64,000 nucleotides of DNA from NCBI RefSeq assembly GCF_031180965.1, contig NZ_JAPSLH010000009.1, positions 1-64,000 of the forward strand, written 5' to 3'. How positions within the stretch are numbered: the first letter of the stretch is position 1; every line of letters begins with the position of its first letter. The notes under the pieces were generated by a model. It was not told the DNA's origin. It searched no databases and was given only the letters and a program-made list of their open reading frames with translations. This DNA is from Chelativorans sp. Lineage in GTDB: Bacteria > Pseudomonadota > Alphaproteobacteria > Rhizobiales > Rhizobiaceae. This document shows, piece after piece, positions 48,405 through 58,358 of this stretch. The translations under genes were made by a program, and so were the position numbers.

Positions 48405-49190
48405 ATGGGTATCACACGGCGTATTGCACTTGGTCTTTCCGCGGCGGCGCTGACCTTCCTGGCCGGCAGCTCACTGGCCCAGGACAAGATGCAGATCAAG
48501 ATCGGCACCGAGGGCGCCTACCCGCCCTTCAATTTCCTAACGGCCGACGGCAAGCTCGAGGGCTTCGATGTCGACATCGCCCGCGCGCTCTGCGAGGAGA
48601 TGAATGCCGAGTGCGAGTTCGTGACCCAGGATTGGGACGGCATGATTCCCGCGCTCCAGGCGGGCAAGTTCGACGCTATCGCTGCTTCCATGTCCATCAC
48701 GCCGGAGCGCCTGGAGCAGGTCGACTTCACCAATAAATATTACAATACGCCGCCGGCCGTCGTCGTGCCCAACGACTCCGACATTGCTGGCGTGACCAAG
48801 GAGGACCTTGCCGGCAAGACGATTGGCGTCCAGGGTTCGACCACCCACGCCAACTACGCTGAGGCCACCTATACGGACAGCGATGTGCGGCTTTATCCGA
48901 CTGCCGAGGAATACAAGCTCGACATCTCCAATGGCCGTCTCGACGCGGTGATGGACGACATCGTCGTCCTGCAGCAATGGCTGGATACGCCTGACGGCGA
49001 ATGCTGCAAGGTGGCCGGCACCGTCAAGCCGGTGGAGGAGATTCACGGTCAAGGCGTGGGGCTTGCGATCCGCAAAGGCGAAGACGAGCTTCGTGAAAAG
49101 TTCAATGCTGCCATCGAGGCGATCCGCGCCAACGGCAAATACAAGGAAATCAACGACAAGTACTTCACTTTCGATGCCTATGGCAGCTAG
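48405..49190 (+). CDS. Polar amino-acid ABC transporter substrate-binding protein
   Basis: 261 residues. A signal peptide runs to LAQ (about residue 25). The family-3 solute-binding fold starts IKIGTEGAYPPFNFLTADGK (near 30-49) and continues with EGFDVDIARALCEEM and GMIPALQAGKFDAIAASMSI. These are marks of the Lys/Arg/Orn/His/octopine group that contacts the ligand alpha-carboxylate through an Arg. A Cys-Cys pair lies in DGECCKVAG near 208. ATG at 48405 follows AGAGAGGAAC; the longer frame from 48204 is mobB-overlapping and rejected. Two permease genes follow. Confidence 0.92.
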   Translation: MGITRRIALGLSAAALTFLAGSSLAQDKMQIKIGTEGAYPPFNFLTADGKLEGFDVDIARALCEEMNAECEFVTQDWDGMIPALQAGKFDAIAASMSITPERLEQVDFTNKYYNTPPAVVVPNDSDIAGVTKEDLAGKTIGVQGSTTHANYAEATYTDSDVRLYPTAEEYKLDISNGRLDAVMDDIVVLQQWLDTPDGECCKVAGTVKPVEEIHGQGVGLAIRKGEDELREKFNAAIEAIRANGKYKEINDKYFTFDAYGS

Positions 49191-49216
49191 GCGCCACGAT
49201 TACTGATGTTATCCGA

Positions 49217-49238
49217 GCGGCGGGAGAAATCCCGCCGC
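49217..49238 (+). other. GNRA-capped hairpin between binding protein and permeases
   Basis: A nine-base-pair perfect stem (GCGGCGGGA at 49217-49225, its complement at 49230-49238) is closed by a GAAA tetraloop, 26 bp after the binding-protein stop and 79 bp before the first permease. Such hairpins commonly protect the upstream message, so the binding protein is made in excess over the membrane subunits. TTGAC follows instead of a T-run, so it is not a classical terminator. Confidence 0.6.
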
Positions 49239-49317
49239 TTGACATTGTGGCTGCGCGCCAGTTCAACACCGCCGACATGGCTGGGCATGTCGAGCGACGC
49301 AGGGGAAGCGAGCGGAG

Positions 49318-50031
49318 ATGGACGGCATTCTGACCCTCCTCAGCTTCGGCCCGGAAGGCTGGAGCGATGAGATCGCCGGCGGGGTCATTATCACGGTCTC
49401 CCTTGCGCTTGCCACCCTTCCCTTCGGCCTGGCGGTCGGGTTCGCGGTAGCACTCGGAAAAATCTCCGGCGACCGCGCCTTGCGGCTGGCCGCCAATATC
49501 TACACGACCATCTTCCGTGGCTTGCCGGAGCTTCTAACGCTGTTTCTCGTCTTTTACGGCGCGCAGATCGCAATCCAGCATCTGATGCGGATCACCGGCT
49601 CGGCCGGTACGATCGAGATCAACGCCTTCGTGGCCGGTATGGTGGCGCTCGGCGCGGTTTTCTCCGCCTATGCGAGCGAGGTTTTCGTCTCTGCTTTTCG
49701 GGCCATTCCGCGCGGCCAATACGAGGGCGCATATGCGATCGGCTTGTCCCGCCGGCGCACCATGCGGCTCGTCATCCTGCCGCAGCTCATCCGTTTCGCC
49801 CTGCCAGGCTTGTCCAATCTCTGGCTCATCCTCCTGAAGGAAACCTCCCTCGTCTCCGTGATCGGGATCGCCGATATATTGCGCCAGACCCAGGTGGCCG
49901 CACGGGTGACCAAGCAGGCCTTTCTGTTCTTCGGCCTTGCCTGCCTCATATACCTCGCTCTGGCGGTCCTCTTCTCCATCGTGCTTTCAGCGATCGAGCG
50001 TCGCGTCTCTCTCGGCGGGGCTGTGCGATGA
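49318..50031 (+). CDS. Polar amino-acid ABC transporter permease (HisQ/OccQ-like)
   Basis: 237 residues with about five membrane segments. GGVIITVSLALATLPFGLAVGF starts the HisMQ domain, split here by the usual TxR loop (YTTIFRGLPELLTLFLVFYG in two parts). The EAA loop that docks the ATPase is seen as GAYAIGLSRRRTMRLVILPQ near 138-157. It pairs with the next gene to form the heterodimeric channel. Its stop overlaps the next start by 4 bp. Confidence 0.93.
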   Translation: MDGILTLLSFGPEGWSDEIAGGVIITVSLALATLPFGLAVGFAVALGKISGDRALRLAANIYTTIFRGLPELLTLFLVFYGAQIAIQHLMRITGSAGTIEINAFVAGMVALGAVFSAYASEVFVSAFRAIPRGQYEGAYAIGLSRRRTMRLVILPQLIRFALPGLSNLWLILLKETSLVSVIGIADILRQTQVAARVTKQAFLFFGLACLIYLALAVLFSIVLSAIERRVSLGGAVR

Positions 50032-50861
50032 CGCCCGCGCGCAGTATGGAGAACGTGGAAGACCTTCCTCCGCCCCATATCGCGTCGCGATGGACCCCCG
50101 CACGCATTCTCGGCCTTTTGCTGCTCGGCCTCTGGACCTTGGTGGGCCTCGGCATTGTAGTCTTCCTCGTCGCCTCCTGGAATCCCGAGCTCTTCTGGCG
50201 CTATGCGCCCAACTATATCTCGGGCCTGTGGGTCACGATCCAGCTTGTCCTGATCTCGACCATCGCGGGGGCGGTTCTTTCGGTCCCTATTGCCGTCGGG
50301 AGAAGCTCCTCGAGCTACCTCGCCTCGGCGCTGTCCTATGCTTATGTCTATTTCTTCCGCGGCACCCCGCTGCTCGCGCAGACTTTCCTTGTCTATTACG
50401 GTCTCGGCTCGTTCCGGCCACAGCTCGAAGCCATCGGCCTGTGGGTATTCTTCCGCGAGGCGTGGTACTGCGCGCTGCTTGCCTTCGCGCTCAACACGGC
50501 GGCCTATCAGGCCGAGATCCTGCGCGGCGCGGTGCAAAACGTCGGGCGGGGCCAATGGGAGGCGGCGGCCGCGCTCGGCCTTCCGCGGCTCCTCACCCTG
50601 CGCAAGATCATCCTGCCGCAGGCCATGCTCGTGGCACTCCGCCCTTACGGCAACGAGATCATCCTTCTGATCAAGGGCTCCGCTATCGTCGCCATCATCA
50701 CGGTCTACGATCTGATGGGCGAAACGCGCCGCGCCTATTCCCGAACATTCGACTTCCAGACCTATATCTGGGCGGCGCTCATCTATCTCAGCATGGTCGA
50801 GCTGTTGCGCATCGCAACGGAACGGATAGAGCGGCGGCTGACGCGGCATCTGCGCCGCTGA
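50028..50861 (+). CDS. Polar amino-acid ABC transporter permease (HisM/OccM-like)
   Basis: 277 residues. A 30-residue cytoplasmic leader precedes five to six membrane segments. The RGTPLLAQTFLVYYGLG stretch is the HisM TxR region. The EAA loop reads WEAAAALGLPRLLTLRKIIL near 172-191 and docks the ATPase. No gene for that ATPase lies before or after it in this window, so the transporter must borrow one encoded elsewhere. A dehydrogenase gene starts 22 bp downstream, probably in the same transcript. Confidence 0.93.
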   Translation: MTPARSMENVEDLPPPHIASRWTPARILGLLLLGLWTLVGLGIVVFLVASWNPELFWRYAPNYISGLWVTIQLVLISTIAGAVLSVPIAVGRSSSSYLASALSYAYVYFFRGTPLLAQTFLVYYGLGSFRPQLEAIGLWVFFREAWYCALLAFALNTAAYQAEILRGAVQNVGRGQWEAAAALGLPRLLTLRKIILPQAMLVALRPYGNEIILLIKGSAIVAIITVYDLMGETRRAYSRTFDFQTYIWAALIYLSMVELLRIATERIERRLTRHLRR

Positions 50862-50883
50862 CATTCACAAGGAGGCATGAGGG

Positions 50884-51753
50884 ATGGCCAAGGTTGCTTT
50901 TATCGGGCTGGGGGTGATGGGCTATCCCATGGCCGCGCATCTGAAAAACCGGGGCGGGCACGAGGTGACCGTCTACAACCGGACGACGGCCAAGGCGGAG
51001 AAATGGGTTTCCGAACATGGGGGCGCCCTCGCGCTTACTCCGTCCGAGGCCGCCAGCGACAAGGAGTTTGTCTTCGCCTGCGTGGGCAATGACGGCGACC
51101 TGCGCTCGGTCACGGTCGGGCCGGAAGGCGCATTCGGGTCCATGAAGCCCGGCTCTATTTTCATCGACAACACCACGGCGTCGGCCGAGGTCGCGCGTGA
51201 ACTCGCAGAAGAGGCCGAAAAGCGCGGCTTTGGCTTTATCGACGCACCCGTCTCCGGCGGCCAGGCAGGGGCTGAAAATGGAGTGCTCACCGTCATGTGC
51301 GGCGGCGATCGCGCCACCTTCGAAAAGGCCCGGCCGGTGATCGACGCCTATGCCCGCATGGTTGGGCTGATGGGCCCGTCCGGCGCCGGCCAGCTCACCA
51401 AGATGGTGAACCAGATCTGCATCGCTGGACTGGTGCAGGGCCTGGCCGAAGGCATCCATTTCGGCAAGAAGGCGGGGCTCGACGTAGAGCAGGTGGTAGA
51501 GGTCATCTCAAAGGGGGCGGCAGGGTCCTGGCAGATGGAGAACCGCCACAAGACCATGAACGCCGGCAAATATGATTTCGGCTTTGCCGTCGACTGGATG
51601 CGCAAGGACCTCGAGATCTGCCTCACCGAGGCTGACCGCAATGGCGCCAAGCTGCCGATCACGGCCCTGATCGACCAGTTCTACAAGGAGGTGCAGCAGA
51701 TGGGTGGCGGCCGGTGGGACACCTCCTCGCTGCTCGCCAGGCTGGAACGGTAG
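50884..51753 (+). CDS. NAD(P)-dependent beta-hydroxyacid dehydrogenase (HIBADH/GarR family)
   Basis: 289 residues. The Rossmann motif is FIGLGVMGYPMAAHL near residues 5-19. The substrate-binding signature is DAPVSGGQAGAENGVLTVM near 120-138, and the catalytic lysine lies in GAGQLTKMVNQ near 171. The family oxidises 3-hydroxyisobutyrate or reduces tartronate semialdehyde, and it also includes glyoxylate/succinic semialdehyde reductases. Which substrate applies is not deducible. ATG at 50884 follows AAGGAGGCATGAGGG, and the gene appears attached to the ABC transporter operon. Confidence 0.88.
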   Translation: MAKVAFIGLGVMGYPMAAHLKNRGGHEVTVYNRTTAKAEKWVSEHGGALALTPSEAASDKEFVFACVGNDGDLRSVTVGPEGAFGSMKPGSIFIDNTTASAEVARELAEEAEKRGFGFIDAPVSGGQAGAENGVLTVMCGGDRATFEKARPVIDAYARMVGLMGPSGAGQLTKMVNQICIAGLVQGLAEGIHFGKKAGLDVEQVVEVISKGAAGSWQMENRHKTMNAGKYDFGFAVDWMRKDLEICLTEADRNGAKLPITALIDQFYKEVQQMGGGRWDTSSLLARLER

Positions 51754-51760
51754 CCGCGCC

Positions 51761-52252
51761 TCAAGCGGCGCTGCTGGCCGGCTCCTTGTCGAGAACGAGA
51801 TAGTCGAGCGGAAGCTCCGTCGTGTATTTGATCTGCTCCATGGCGAAGGCCGACGAGACGTCGCGGATCTCGATCTTCGAAATGAGCTTCTTGTAAAACG
51901 CATCATAGGCCGCGATGTCCGGCACCACGACGCGCAGGAGGTAGTCGACGTCGCCGCTCATGCGGTAGAACTCGACCACTTCGGGGAATTCCTTGATGAC
52001 CTCGGAGAAGCGGCGCAGCCATTCGTGGCTGTGGGCATTCGTGCGGATCGACACGAACACGGTGACCCGCGCATTGATCTTCACCGGGTCGAGCAGGGCG
52101 ACGCGCTTGCGGATCACGCCCTCCTCCTCCAGCTTCTGGATGCGCCGCCAGCAGGGCGTAGTCGACAGCCCCACTTTCTTAGCCACGTCAGCGACAGCCA
52201 GAGTAGCATTCTCCTGCAGCAGGCGCAGGATCTTACGATCAAGACGATCCAT
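51761..52252 (-). CDS. Lrp/AsnC-family transcriptional regulator
   Basis: 163 residues. An N-terminal helix-turn-helix (LDRKILRLLQENATLAVADV and KVGLSTTPCWRRIQKLEEEG, about 3-50) precedes a RAM domain (about 65-150) that octamerises and binds amino acids; GDVDYLLRVVVPD is its core. It resembles the Lrp type that activates branched-chain or glutamate-related genes. An excellent Lrp box lies 13 bp before its start, so autoregulation is likely. It is convergent with the hydroxyacid dehydrogenase gene, 7 bp apart. Confidence 0.93.
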   Translation of the reverse strand: MDRLDRKILRLLQENATLAVADVAKKVGLSTTPCWRRIQKLEEEGVIRKRVALLDPVKINARVTVFVSIRTNAHSHEWLRRFSEVIKEFPEVVEFYRMSGDVDYLLRVVVPDIAAYDAFYKKLISKIEIRDVSSAFAMEQIKYTTELPLDYLVLDKEPASSAA

Positions 52253-52265
52253 GAGGAATCTCCAG

Positions 52266-52280
52266 CAGAAATTTTTTCTA
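52266..52280 (-). promoter_or_regulatory. Lrp box in front of the lrp-family gene
   Basis: CAGAAATTTTTTCTA matches the E. coli Lrp consensus YAGHAWATTWTDCTR at 14 of 15 positions. It sits 13 bp upstream of the start codon, overlapping the leader, and would allow the protein to repress its own synthesis. Confidence 0.6.
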
Positions 52281-52343
52281 CAAATGGCGGATTGTTTCGC
52301 GGTTTACAACAAAATTTTCCTCAGCGCTTTGCGCAGCAGATCC

Positions 52344-52955
52344 TCAAATCAACCGCCTCACTTCACCTCTCAATGCGGGCAGCAGCTCCTGCTCGAACCA
52401 GGGGTTCTTTTTGATCCAGCCACTGTTGCGCCAGGAGGGATGCGGCAACGGCAGCACGCGAGGGGTGCCCGCTGCAAAGATGGCGCGCCAGTTCCTCACC
52501 GTGTCCGTCATACTCCCATGGCGCAGATCTCGAAGATGCCACGCCTGGGCACATTGACCGATCGCCAGGATCAGCTCGATTTGCGGCATTTCCGCCAGCA
52601 GCCGCGCGCGCCAGGCCGGCGCGCATTCCCGGCGCGGCGGCAGATCGCTGCCTTTCTCGTCATAACCGGGAAAGCAGAAGCCCATCGGCACGATGGCGAA
52701 CTTGTCGGGATCGTAGAACAGCGCCCGGTCGACGGCGAGCCAGTCGCGCAGCCGGTCTCCGGAGCGGTCATCGAATGGGAGACCGGAGGCGTGCACGCGG
52801 ATGCCCGGCGCCTGCCCCGCGATCAGGATGCGCGCCCTGCGCGAGGCGACAACCACCGGCCGCGGCTCGTGCGGGAAGGATGTGCCCGAAGGCCGGTCGC
52901 GGCATATCCGGCAGGCGCGGATGTCGCGCAGCAACTGTTCCAACGCGCCTCCCAC
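52344..52955 (-). CDS. Uracil-DNA glycosylase-family protein
   Basis: 203 residues. Motif 1 of the superfamily is IAGQAPGIRVHASGLPFDD near 45-63, and the second motif is LPHPSWRNSGW near 170-180. Cysteines in CRIC (near 13-16), EC and QC could form a cluster but do not exactly match the family-4 spacing. It would remove uracil or related lesions from DNA. GTG at 52955 is chosen since GGGAG lies 5 bp upstream. ATG at 53006 is an alternative and would overlap the nuclease gene by 20 bp. Confidence 0.8.
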   Translation of the reverse strand: MGGALEQLLRDIRACRICRDRPSGTSFPHEPRPVVVASRRARILIAGQAPGIRVHASGLPFDDRSGDRLRDWLAVDRALFYDPDKFAIVPMGFCFPGYDEKGSDLPPRRECAPAWRARLLAEMPQIELILAIGQCAQAWHLRDLRHGSMTDTVRNWRAIFAAGTPRVLPLPHPSWRNSGWIKKNPWFEQELLPALRGEVRRLI

Positions 52956-52986
52956 TTCGCTCCCGCTGTCCCCAGGCCCTGAGGCC

Positions 52987-53604
52987 TCACACGCTGCCGG
53001 TGCCATAAACAAGCTGCCGCAGGAAGTTGACGATCCGTCCCAGCCAGTCATGTGGCGGCTCCTGCAGATTGCGCCGCCCCTCGCGCCAGTTGCGCGGCCG
53101 GTCGAAATCCCCGGCCCAAAGTCCCCTGCCCGCCTCCCGCGCTTCAGCCTCCGCGGCGGCATAGTCTCCGTAGGAAACAGCCCAGCCGGCGCGTACCATC
53201 GCTTCGGCCAGATCTCTGCCGCCGGCTTCACAGTGCGCGAGCAGCCGCCCGTAGCGGTCGCGTTCCCAGCCCCGGCAAGTGACGGAGCCGGCGCCCGCGA
53301 GCTCAACCAATGCGCGCCGCGCCCGCGCGCCGCAGTCATAGGCGCGGTCATCCACGCGGCAATCCTGATCGTGTTCGGGAGCATCGATGCCGCGCAGTCG
53401 GATCCGCTCTCCGCGAAGTGTCAGACTGTCGCCGTCGTTGACAGCGGCGGTCCCCGCGACTTGCCGCGTCGCCACCTGATCCAGCCGCGCGGCCGAGAGT
53501 GCCAGAAGAGCAAGGATCGCGAGGGCAAGGCCGACATCCGAGACACCGCGCCAAGCCCTCGGACTTCTCCTGGCGCGCGAGTAATTACCGCGCCTTACAC
53601 GCAT
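52987..53604 (-). CDS. Thermonuclease (SNase-like) family protein
   Basis: 205 residues. An Arg-rich leader and one hydrophobic segment (about 23-41, DVGLALAILALLALSA) suggest a membrane anchor or uncleaved signal. The nuclease domain (about 53-165) has VNDGDSLTLRGERIRLRGID with the calcium-binding Asp and catalytic Arg, followed by DRYGRLLA. Staphylococcal-nuclease homologues cleave DNA or RNA, and an external role is likely given the anchor. It is followed by the glycosylase gene, which probably shares its transcript. Confidence 0.85.
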   Translation of the reverse strand: MRVRRGNYSRARRSPRAWRGVSDVGLALAILALLALSAARLDQVATRQVAGTAAVNDGDSLTLRGERIRLRGIDAPEHDQDCRVDDRAYDCGARARRALVELAGAGSVTCRGWERDRYGRLLAHCEAGGRDLAEAMVRAGWAVSYGDYAAAEAEAREAGRGLWAGDFDRPRNWREGRRNLQEPPHDWLGRIVNFLRQLVYGTGSV

Positions 53605-53693
53605 TTTCTGAAGGGTCTCTTAATCATTGCGGCATAATTTGGCGGTTGAATGCCGGCAACGCGTACCAGCTGATGGCGCTGAACAACAGCTTT

Positions 53694-55193
<1,500 letters not shown>

Positions 55194-55196
55194 GAC

Positions 55197-56162
55197 TTAG
55201 CTCCGCGATCGGCGCCTCCTGACTTCGGCCATGCCGACGGATATGTCGCCCGCGGTCCTGATCAGCCCGGCAGCGAGTGCTCCTGCGATCGCGCCTCCAC
55301 CCGCTACGCCCAATTCGAGTATTGGTTCCAGCCCGATCCGAGCGGCGGCTTTGCGATGCGGCGTCGACGCGGTTGCCGCGAGCAGGCAGTGGTCGAGCGT
55401 GCCGGGAGCAAGCCGATAGAGCGTCGCTGCGGCCGCTGTGGCGGGCAATCCGTCGAGGATGACGGCCACTTTCTGCGTGCGCGCTGCAAGGATAGCGCCG
55501 GCCAGTGCGGCGATCTCGCGGCCGCCCAGCCTGCGCAGGGCCTCCAGCGGGTCGCCGAGATGACCGGCGTGGAGTTTGAGAGCGTCGTCCACTACCTGCA
55601 GCACGGCGTCCGAGCCCTCCCATTCTCTTCCGTCGGTGCCCGCCAGGCCGCTGAGGAGCGTCATCGCGGAAGGGTCGCCCGCGTTGTCGACAGTGCCAAG
55701 GCAGATGAGATCCGCGCCGGTGGCTACGGCCTCCATGCCGAAGGCCATGGTTGCGGCCGCCGCGCGCTCCTCAAGTGCCGGCGCCCTGGCGAAATCCTCA
55801 ACCGGCAGTTCCAGAGCAAGGTCGAAGACGTTGAGGCCGAGATTGTTGGCGGCGCAGAGATGGCTGATCGGCGCCGCGCCGGCCGCGATGTCCTCCACAC
55901 CGGCGCGGGCCTCCGCGATCCAATCGGCGGCGCCGAGCCGGCGCGAGACCGCGTGCGTGGCGGCAAAGAGGGCCACGACCGGCCTTGCCACCCGCGCCGG
56001 AGCCCGCCCCGTCGCAGCCGCGAGCCAGGCCGCCAGATCGGCGATGCGGCCGAGAGATGCACCAGCCAAATCCTCGCGGACTCGTTTGCCCGCCCCTGCA
56101 TCCACGGCTGGCAACTGGCGGATCAGATTCCGGACGTCGTCGAACGGCAGGCCGGCTGTCAT
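55197..56162 (-). CDS. cobT: Nicotinate-nucleotide-dimethylbenzimidazole phosphoribosyltransferase-like (CobT/CobU)
   Basis: 321 residues. It activates the lower-ligand base for cobalamin. Conserved stretches are FGMEAVATGADLICLGTVDN near 175-194, the GREIAALAGAILAARTQKV segment and the final GGGAIAGALAAGLIRTAGD, including the Gly-rich phosphate loop. The catalytic Glu is expected near the C terminus (GLEPILELG). Two ATG codons are adjacent; the second (56162) has GGAG six bases upstream. No other cobalamin gene or B12 riboswitch was seen beside it. Confidence 0.9.
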   Translation of the reverse strand: MTAGLPFDDVRNLIRQLPAVDAGAGKRVREDLAGASLGRIADLAAWLAAATGRAPARVARPVVALFAATHAVSRRLGAADWIAEARAGVEDIAAGAAPISHLCAANNLGLNVFDLALELPVEDFARAPALEERAAAATMAFGMEAVATGADLICLGTVDNAGDPSAMTLLSGLAGTDGREWEGSDAVLQVVDDALKLHAGHLGDPLEALRRLGGREIAALAGAILAARTQKVAVILDGLPATAAAATLYRLAPGTLDHCLLAATASTPHRKAAARIGLEPILELGVAGGGAIAGALAAGLIRTAGDISVGMAEVRRRRSRS

Positions 56163-56273
56163 CATTGTCTCCCCAAAGCGGGTCCAGGGCATAACGGGCG
56201 GCACGGCACAAGGCAATCCGCCGGGCTTGCGTTCCCCCGGGATTGGGCCCATCTGAAGCCGGAGGAAAGGTTC

Positions 56274-56507
56274 ATGAGCGCCATCGAATCCCCCTGCATC
56301 CTCGTCTGCTCGATCGACGACAAGACCGGCTACTGCTTCGGCTGCGGCCGCACGCGCGGGGAGATCGCTGCCTGGCTCACCATGACGCCGGCCGACCGAC
56401 GGGCGGTGATGGAGAGCCTCCCGGCACGCCTTGCGACCGTCGAGCGCCGGCCGAGGCGCGAGACGCGTCGCGCTAGGCTGGCGCGCGAACGCGCGGAGCG
56501 GGCCTGA
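56274..56507 (+). CDS. DUF1289 domain protein
   Basis: 77 residues. The domain is SPCILVCSIDDKTGYCFGCG followed by RTRGEIAAW; four cysteines (residues 8, 12, 21 and 24 or nearby) suggest a small metal or Fe-S site, although this is not proven. The tail is very Arg-rich (RRPRRETRRARLARERAER). The ATG at 56274 follows GGAGGAAAGG. A longer frame reading in from 55356 is the antisense of cobT and is rejected. It is 3 bp ahead of the aspartic protease gene. Confidence 0.85.
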   Translation: MSAIESPCILVCSIDDKTGYCFGCGRTRGEIAAWLTMTPADRRAVMESLPARLATVERRPRRETRRARLARERAERA

Positions 56508-56510
56508 ACC

Positions 56511-57209
56511 ATGTGGTTCTTTTGGACGCTTATCGCCGTCATGGTCGCGGGCATCGGCCTTCTGATGGCAAGCCAGGACAGCGGCACGCTGTTTGGACTG
56601 GCGAGCGATTCCTTCGCCTCGATGCTCTATCTCAGCCTCTGGGCGGCGGTGCTCATCGTCGGCATTCTGGGCTCGCGCACCCGGTTCCGCGATGTCGCGC
56701 GTGACCTTGCCTATTGGCTCCTCATCCTGCTCGTGCTGATGACCGGCTATCAATTCCGCTATGAGCTGCAAGACATGGCAAGCCGCCTCACGGCCGGACT
56801 CATTCCCGGCAGCCCGATCACCATGTCCGGCGCAGAGCGCGCCAGCGTCATGTTCGAGAAGGCCTCCAATGGCCATTTCGAGGTGCGGATGCTGGTCAAC
56901 GGGACCGCTGTGCGGGCCCTTGTGGATACGGGCGCGACAAGCACCGTGCTGACCACGGCAGATGCCGCGCGTGCGGGACTCGCCGTCGAGGAACTCGTCT
57001 ATGCGACGCCGGTGATGACGGCAAATGGCCGGGCGCTCGCTGCTTCGACAGTCGTCGATAGGCTGCAGATCGGTCCGATCGAGCGCGAGCGGGTCCCTGT
57101 GCTTGTCGCCGGACCTGGGTCGCTGGACCGGAGCCTGCTCGGAATGCAGTTCCTGAGCAGCCTTTCCGGGTTCGAGATGCGCGGAGACCGGCTGATCCTG
57201 CGGGATTAG
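56511..57209 (+). CDS. Membrane-anchored clan AA aspartic protease (TIGR02281 type)
   Basis: 232 residues. Three hydrophobic segments occupy about 2-22, 33-50 and 62-80, and a retropepsin-like domain covers about 110-232. The active-site motif is VDTGATSTVL with catalytic Asp139; the second strand/flap includes GPIERERVPVLVAG, and the closing SLLGMQFLSSL is the family's hydrophobic-G motif. Such proteins dimerise to make one active site. The orientation and target are unknown. It is tightly coupled to the DUF1289 gene upstream. Confidence 0.88.
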   Translation: MWFFWTLIAVMVAGIGLLMASQDSGTLFGLASDSFASMLYLSLWAAVLIVGILGSRTRFRDVARDLAYWLLILLVLMTGYQFRYELQDMASRLTAGLIPGSPITMSGAERASVMFEKASNGHFEVRMLVNGTAVRALVDTGATSTVLTTADAARAGLAVEELVYATPVMTANGRALAASTVVDRLQIGPIERERVPVLVAGPGSLDRSLLGMQFLSSLSGFEMRGDRLILRD

Positions 57210-57238
57210 TTAGCCGCTGCGGGTGCGCATGCTGCCGC

Positions 57239-58234
57239 TCAGGCCGCCTTATCCTGCGATGCGAGGCCGATCTCGGCAAAGGCGCGGCGCAGGACGTCCG
57301 GTCCCGCGCCGGGGCGCGTCGCGTCGGTGGACAGGATTTGCCGGTAGCGCCGGGCGCCAGGCAGCCCATGGAACAGGCCCGTCATATGACGCGTGACGTG
57401 GGACAGGCGGCCGCCCTGCTCGATGTGACGGGCCGCATAGGCAGCCATCCTTTCGACCAGCTCGGCATAATCGATCGGTTGCTCCTCGGCGCCAAAGATG
57501 CGAGAATCGGCCATGCCGAGCAGCGCCGGAGTGTGATAGGCGGCGCGGCCGAGCATCGCGCCGTCCACCCAGGTGAGGTGACGCTCAGCCTCCTCGATCG
57601 TCTGGATGCCGCCATTGATGCCGATGAATTTTTCCGGATATTTCTGCTTAAGGCGGTAGACCCGACCATAGTCGAGCGGCGGAATCTCGCGATTCTCGCG
57701 CGGGCTCAATCCCTGCAGCCAGGCCTTGCGCGCATGCACCCAGAGCGCGTCGACGCCTGCCGCGAAGACGGATTCGGCAAGACGGTCGAGCGCCTCCTCG
57801 GGGTCCTGCTCGTCGACCCCGATGCGGCACTTCACCGTCACCGGCACGTCGACCTTCCGCTTCATGGCAGCGACGCAGTCGCCTACGAGCTCGGGCACTT
57901 TCATGAGACAGGCCCCGAAAGTGCCCGATTGCACACGGTCCGACGGGCAGCCGACATTCAGGTTGATCTCGTCATAGCCGAACGAGGCTCCTATCCGCGC
58001 GGCCTCGGCGAGCTTTTCCGGCTCGCTGCCTCCAAGTTGCAGGGCAACCGGGTGCTCCGACGGGTCAAAGCCGATCAGCCGCTCGCGATGGCCGTGGATC
58101 ACCGCATCGGCGACCACCATCTCCGTGTAGAGCAGCGTGCGCCTGCTGAGCTGCCGGTGGAAGAAGCGGCAGTGGCGGTCGGTCCAGTCCATCATGGGCG
58201 CGACGGCGAGCCGGAAATGCTCGTAGCTGCTCAT
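57239..58234 (-). CDS. dusA: tRNA-dihydrouridine(20/20a) synthase DusA
   Basis: 331 residues. The TIM barrel starts VAPMMDWTDRHCRFF. The catalytic cysteine is in NVGCPSDRVQ, followed by GTFGACLMK, and VTVKCRIGVDEQD is the DusA signature with its own Cys. WVHARKAWLQG and GINGGI are FMN contacts. It modifies U20/U20a of tRNA, while DusB in this window modifies another D-loop position, so the organism has at least two Dus enzymes. Convergent with the protease gene across 29 bp. Confidence 0.95.
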   Translation of the reverse strand: MSSYEHFRLAVAPMMDWTDRHCRFFHRQLSRRTLLYTEMVVADAVIHGHRERLIGFDPSEHPVALQLGGSEPEKLAEAARIGASFGYDEINLNVGCPSDRVQSGTFGACLMKVPELVGDCVAAMKRKVDVPVTVKCRIGVDEQDPEEALDRLAESVFAAGVDALWVHARKAWLQGLSPRENREIPPLDYGRVYRLKQKYPEKFIGINGGIQTIEEAERHLTWVDGAMLGRAAYHTPALLGMADSRIFGAEEQPIDYAELVERMAAYAARHIEQGGRLSHVTRHMTGLFHGLPGARRYRQILSTDATRPGAGPDVLRRAFAEIGLASQDKAA

Positions 58235-58358
58235 TTTCTCTCTGGTCTAAATGCCGTGTCGATTGAGCCGATATAGGTCCTGCATCCTTGCTAAACTACG
58301 GCAAAATGCAGTCCGATGGTCGCACAGCGGTAGCGCGGCCCCACCCGTGCGGGCCAGC

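Noticed and set aside
56100-56273. Possible cobalamin riboswitch before cobT
   Set aside because: No B12-box-like conserved sequence or long structured leader is present; the cobT to DUF1289 gap is only about 110 bp.
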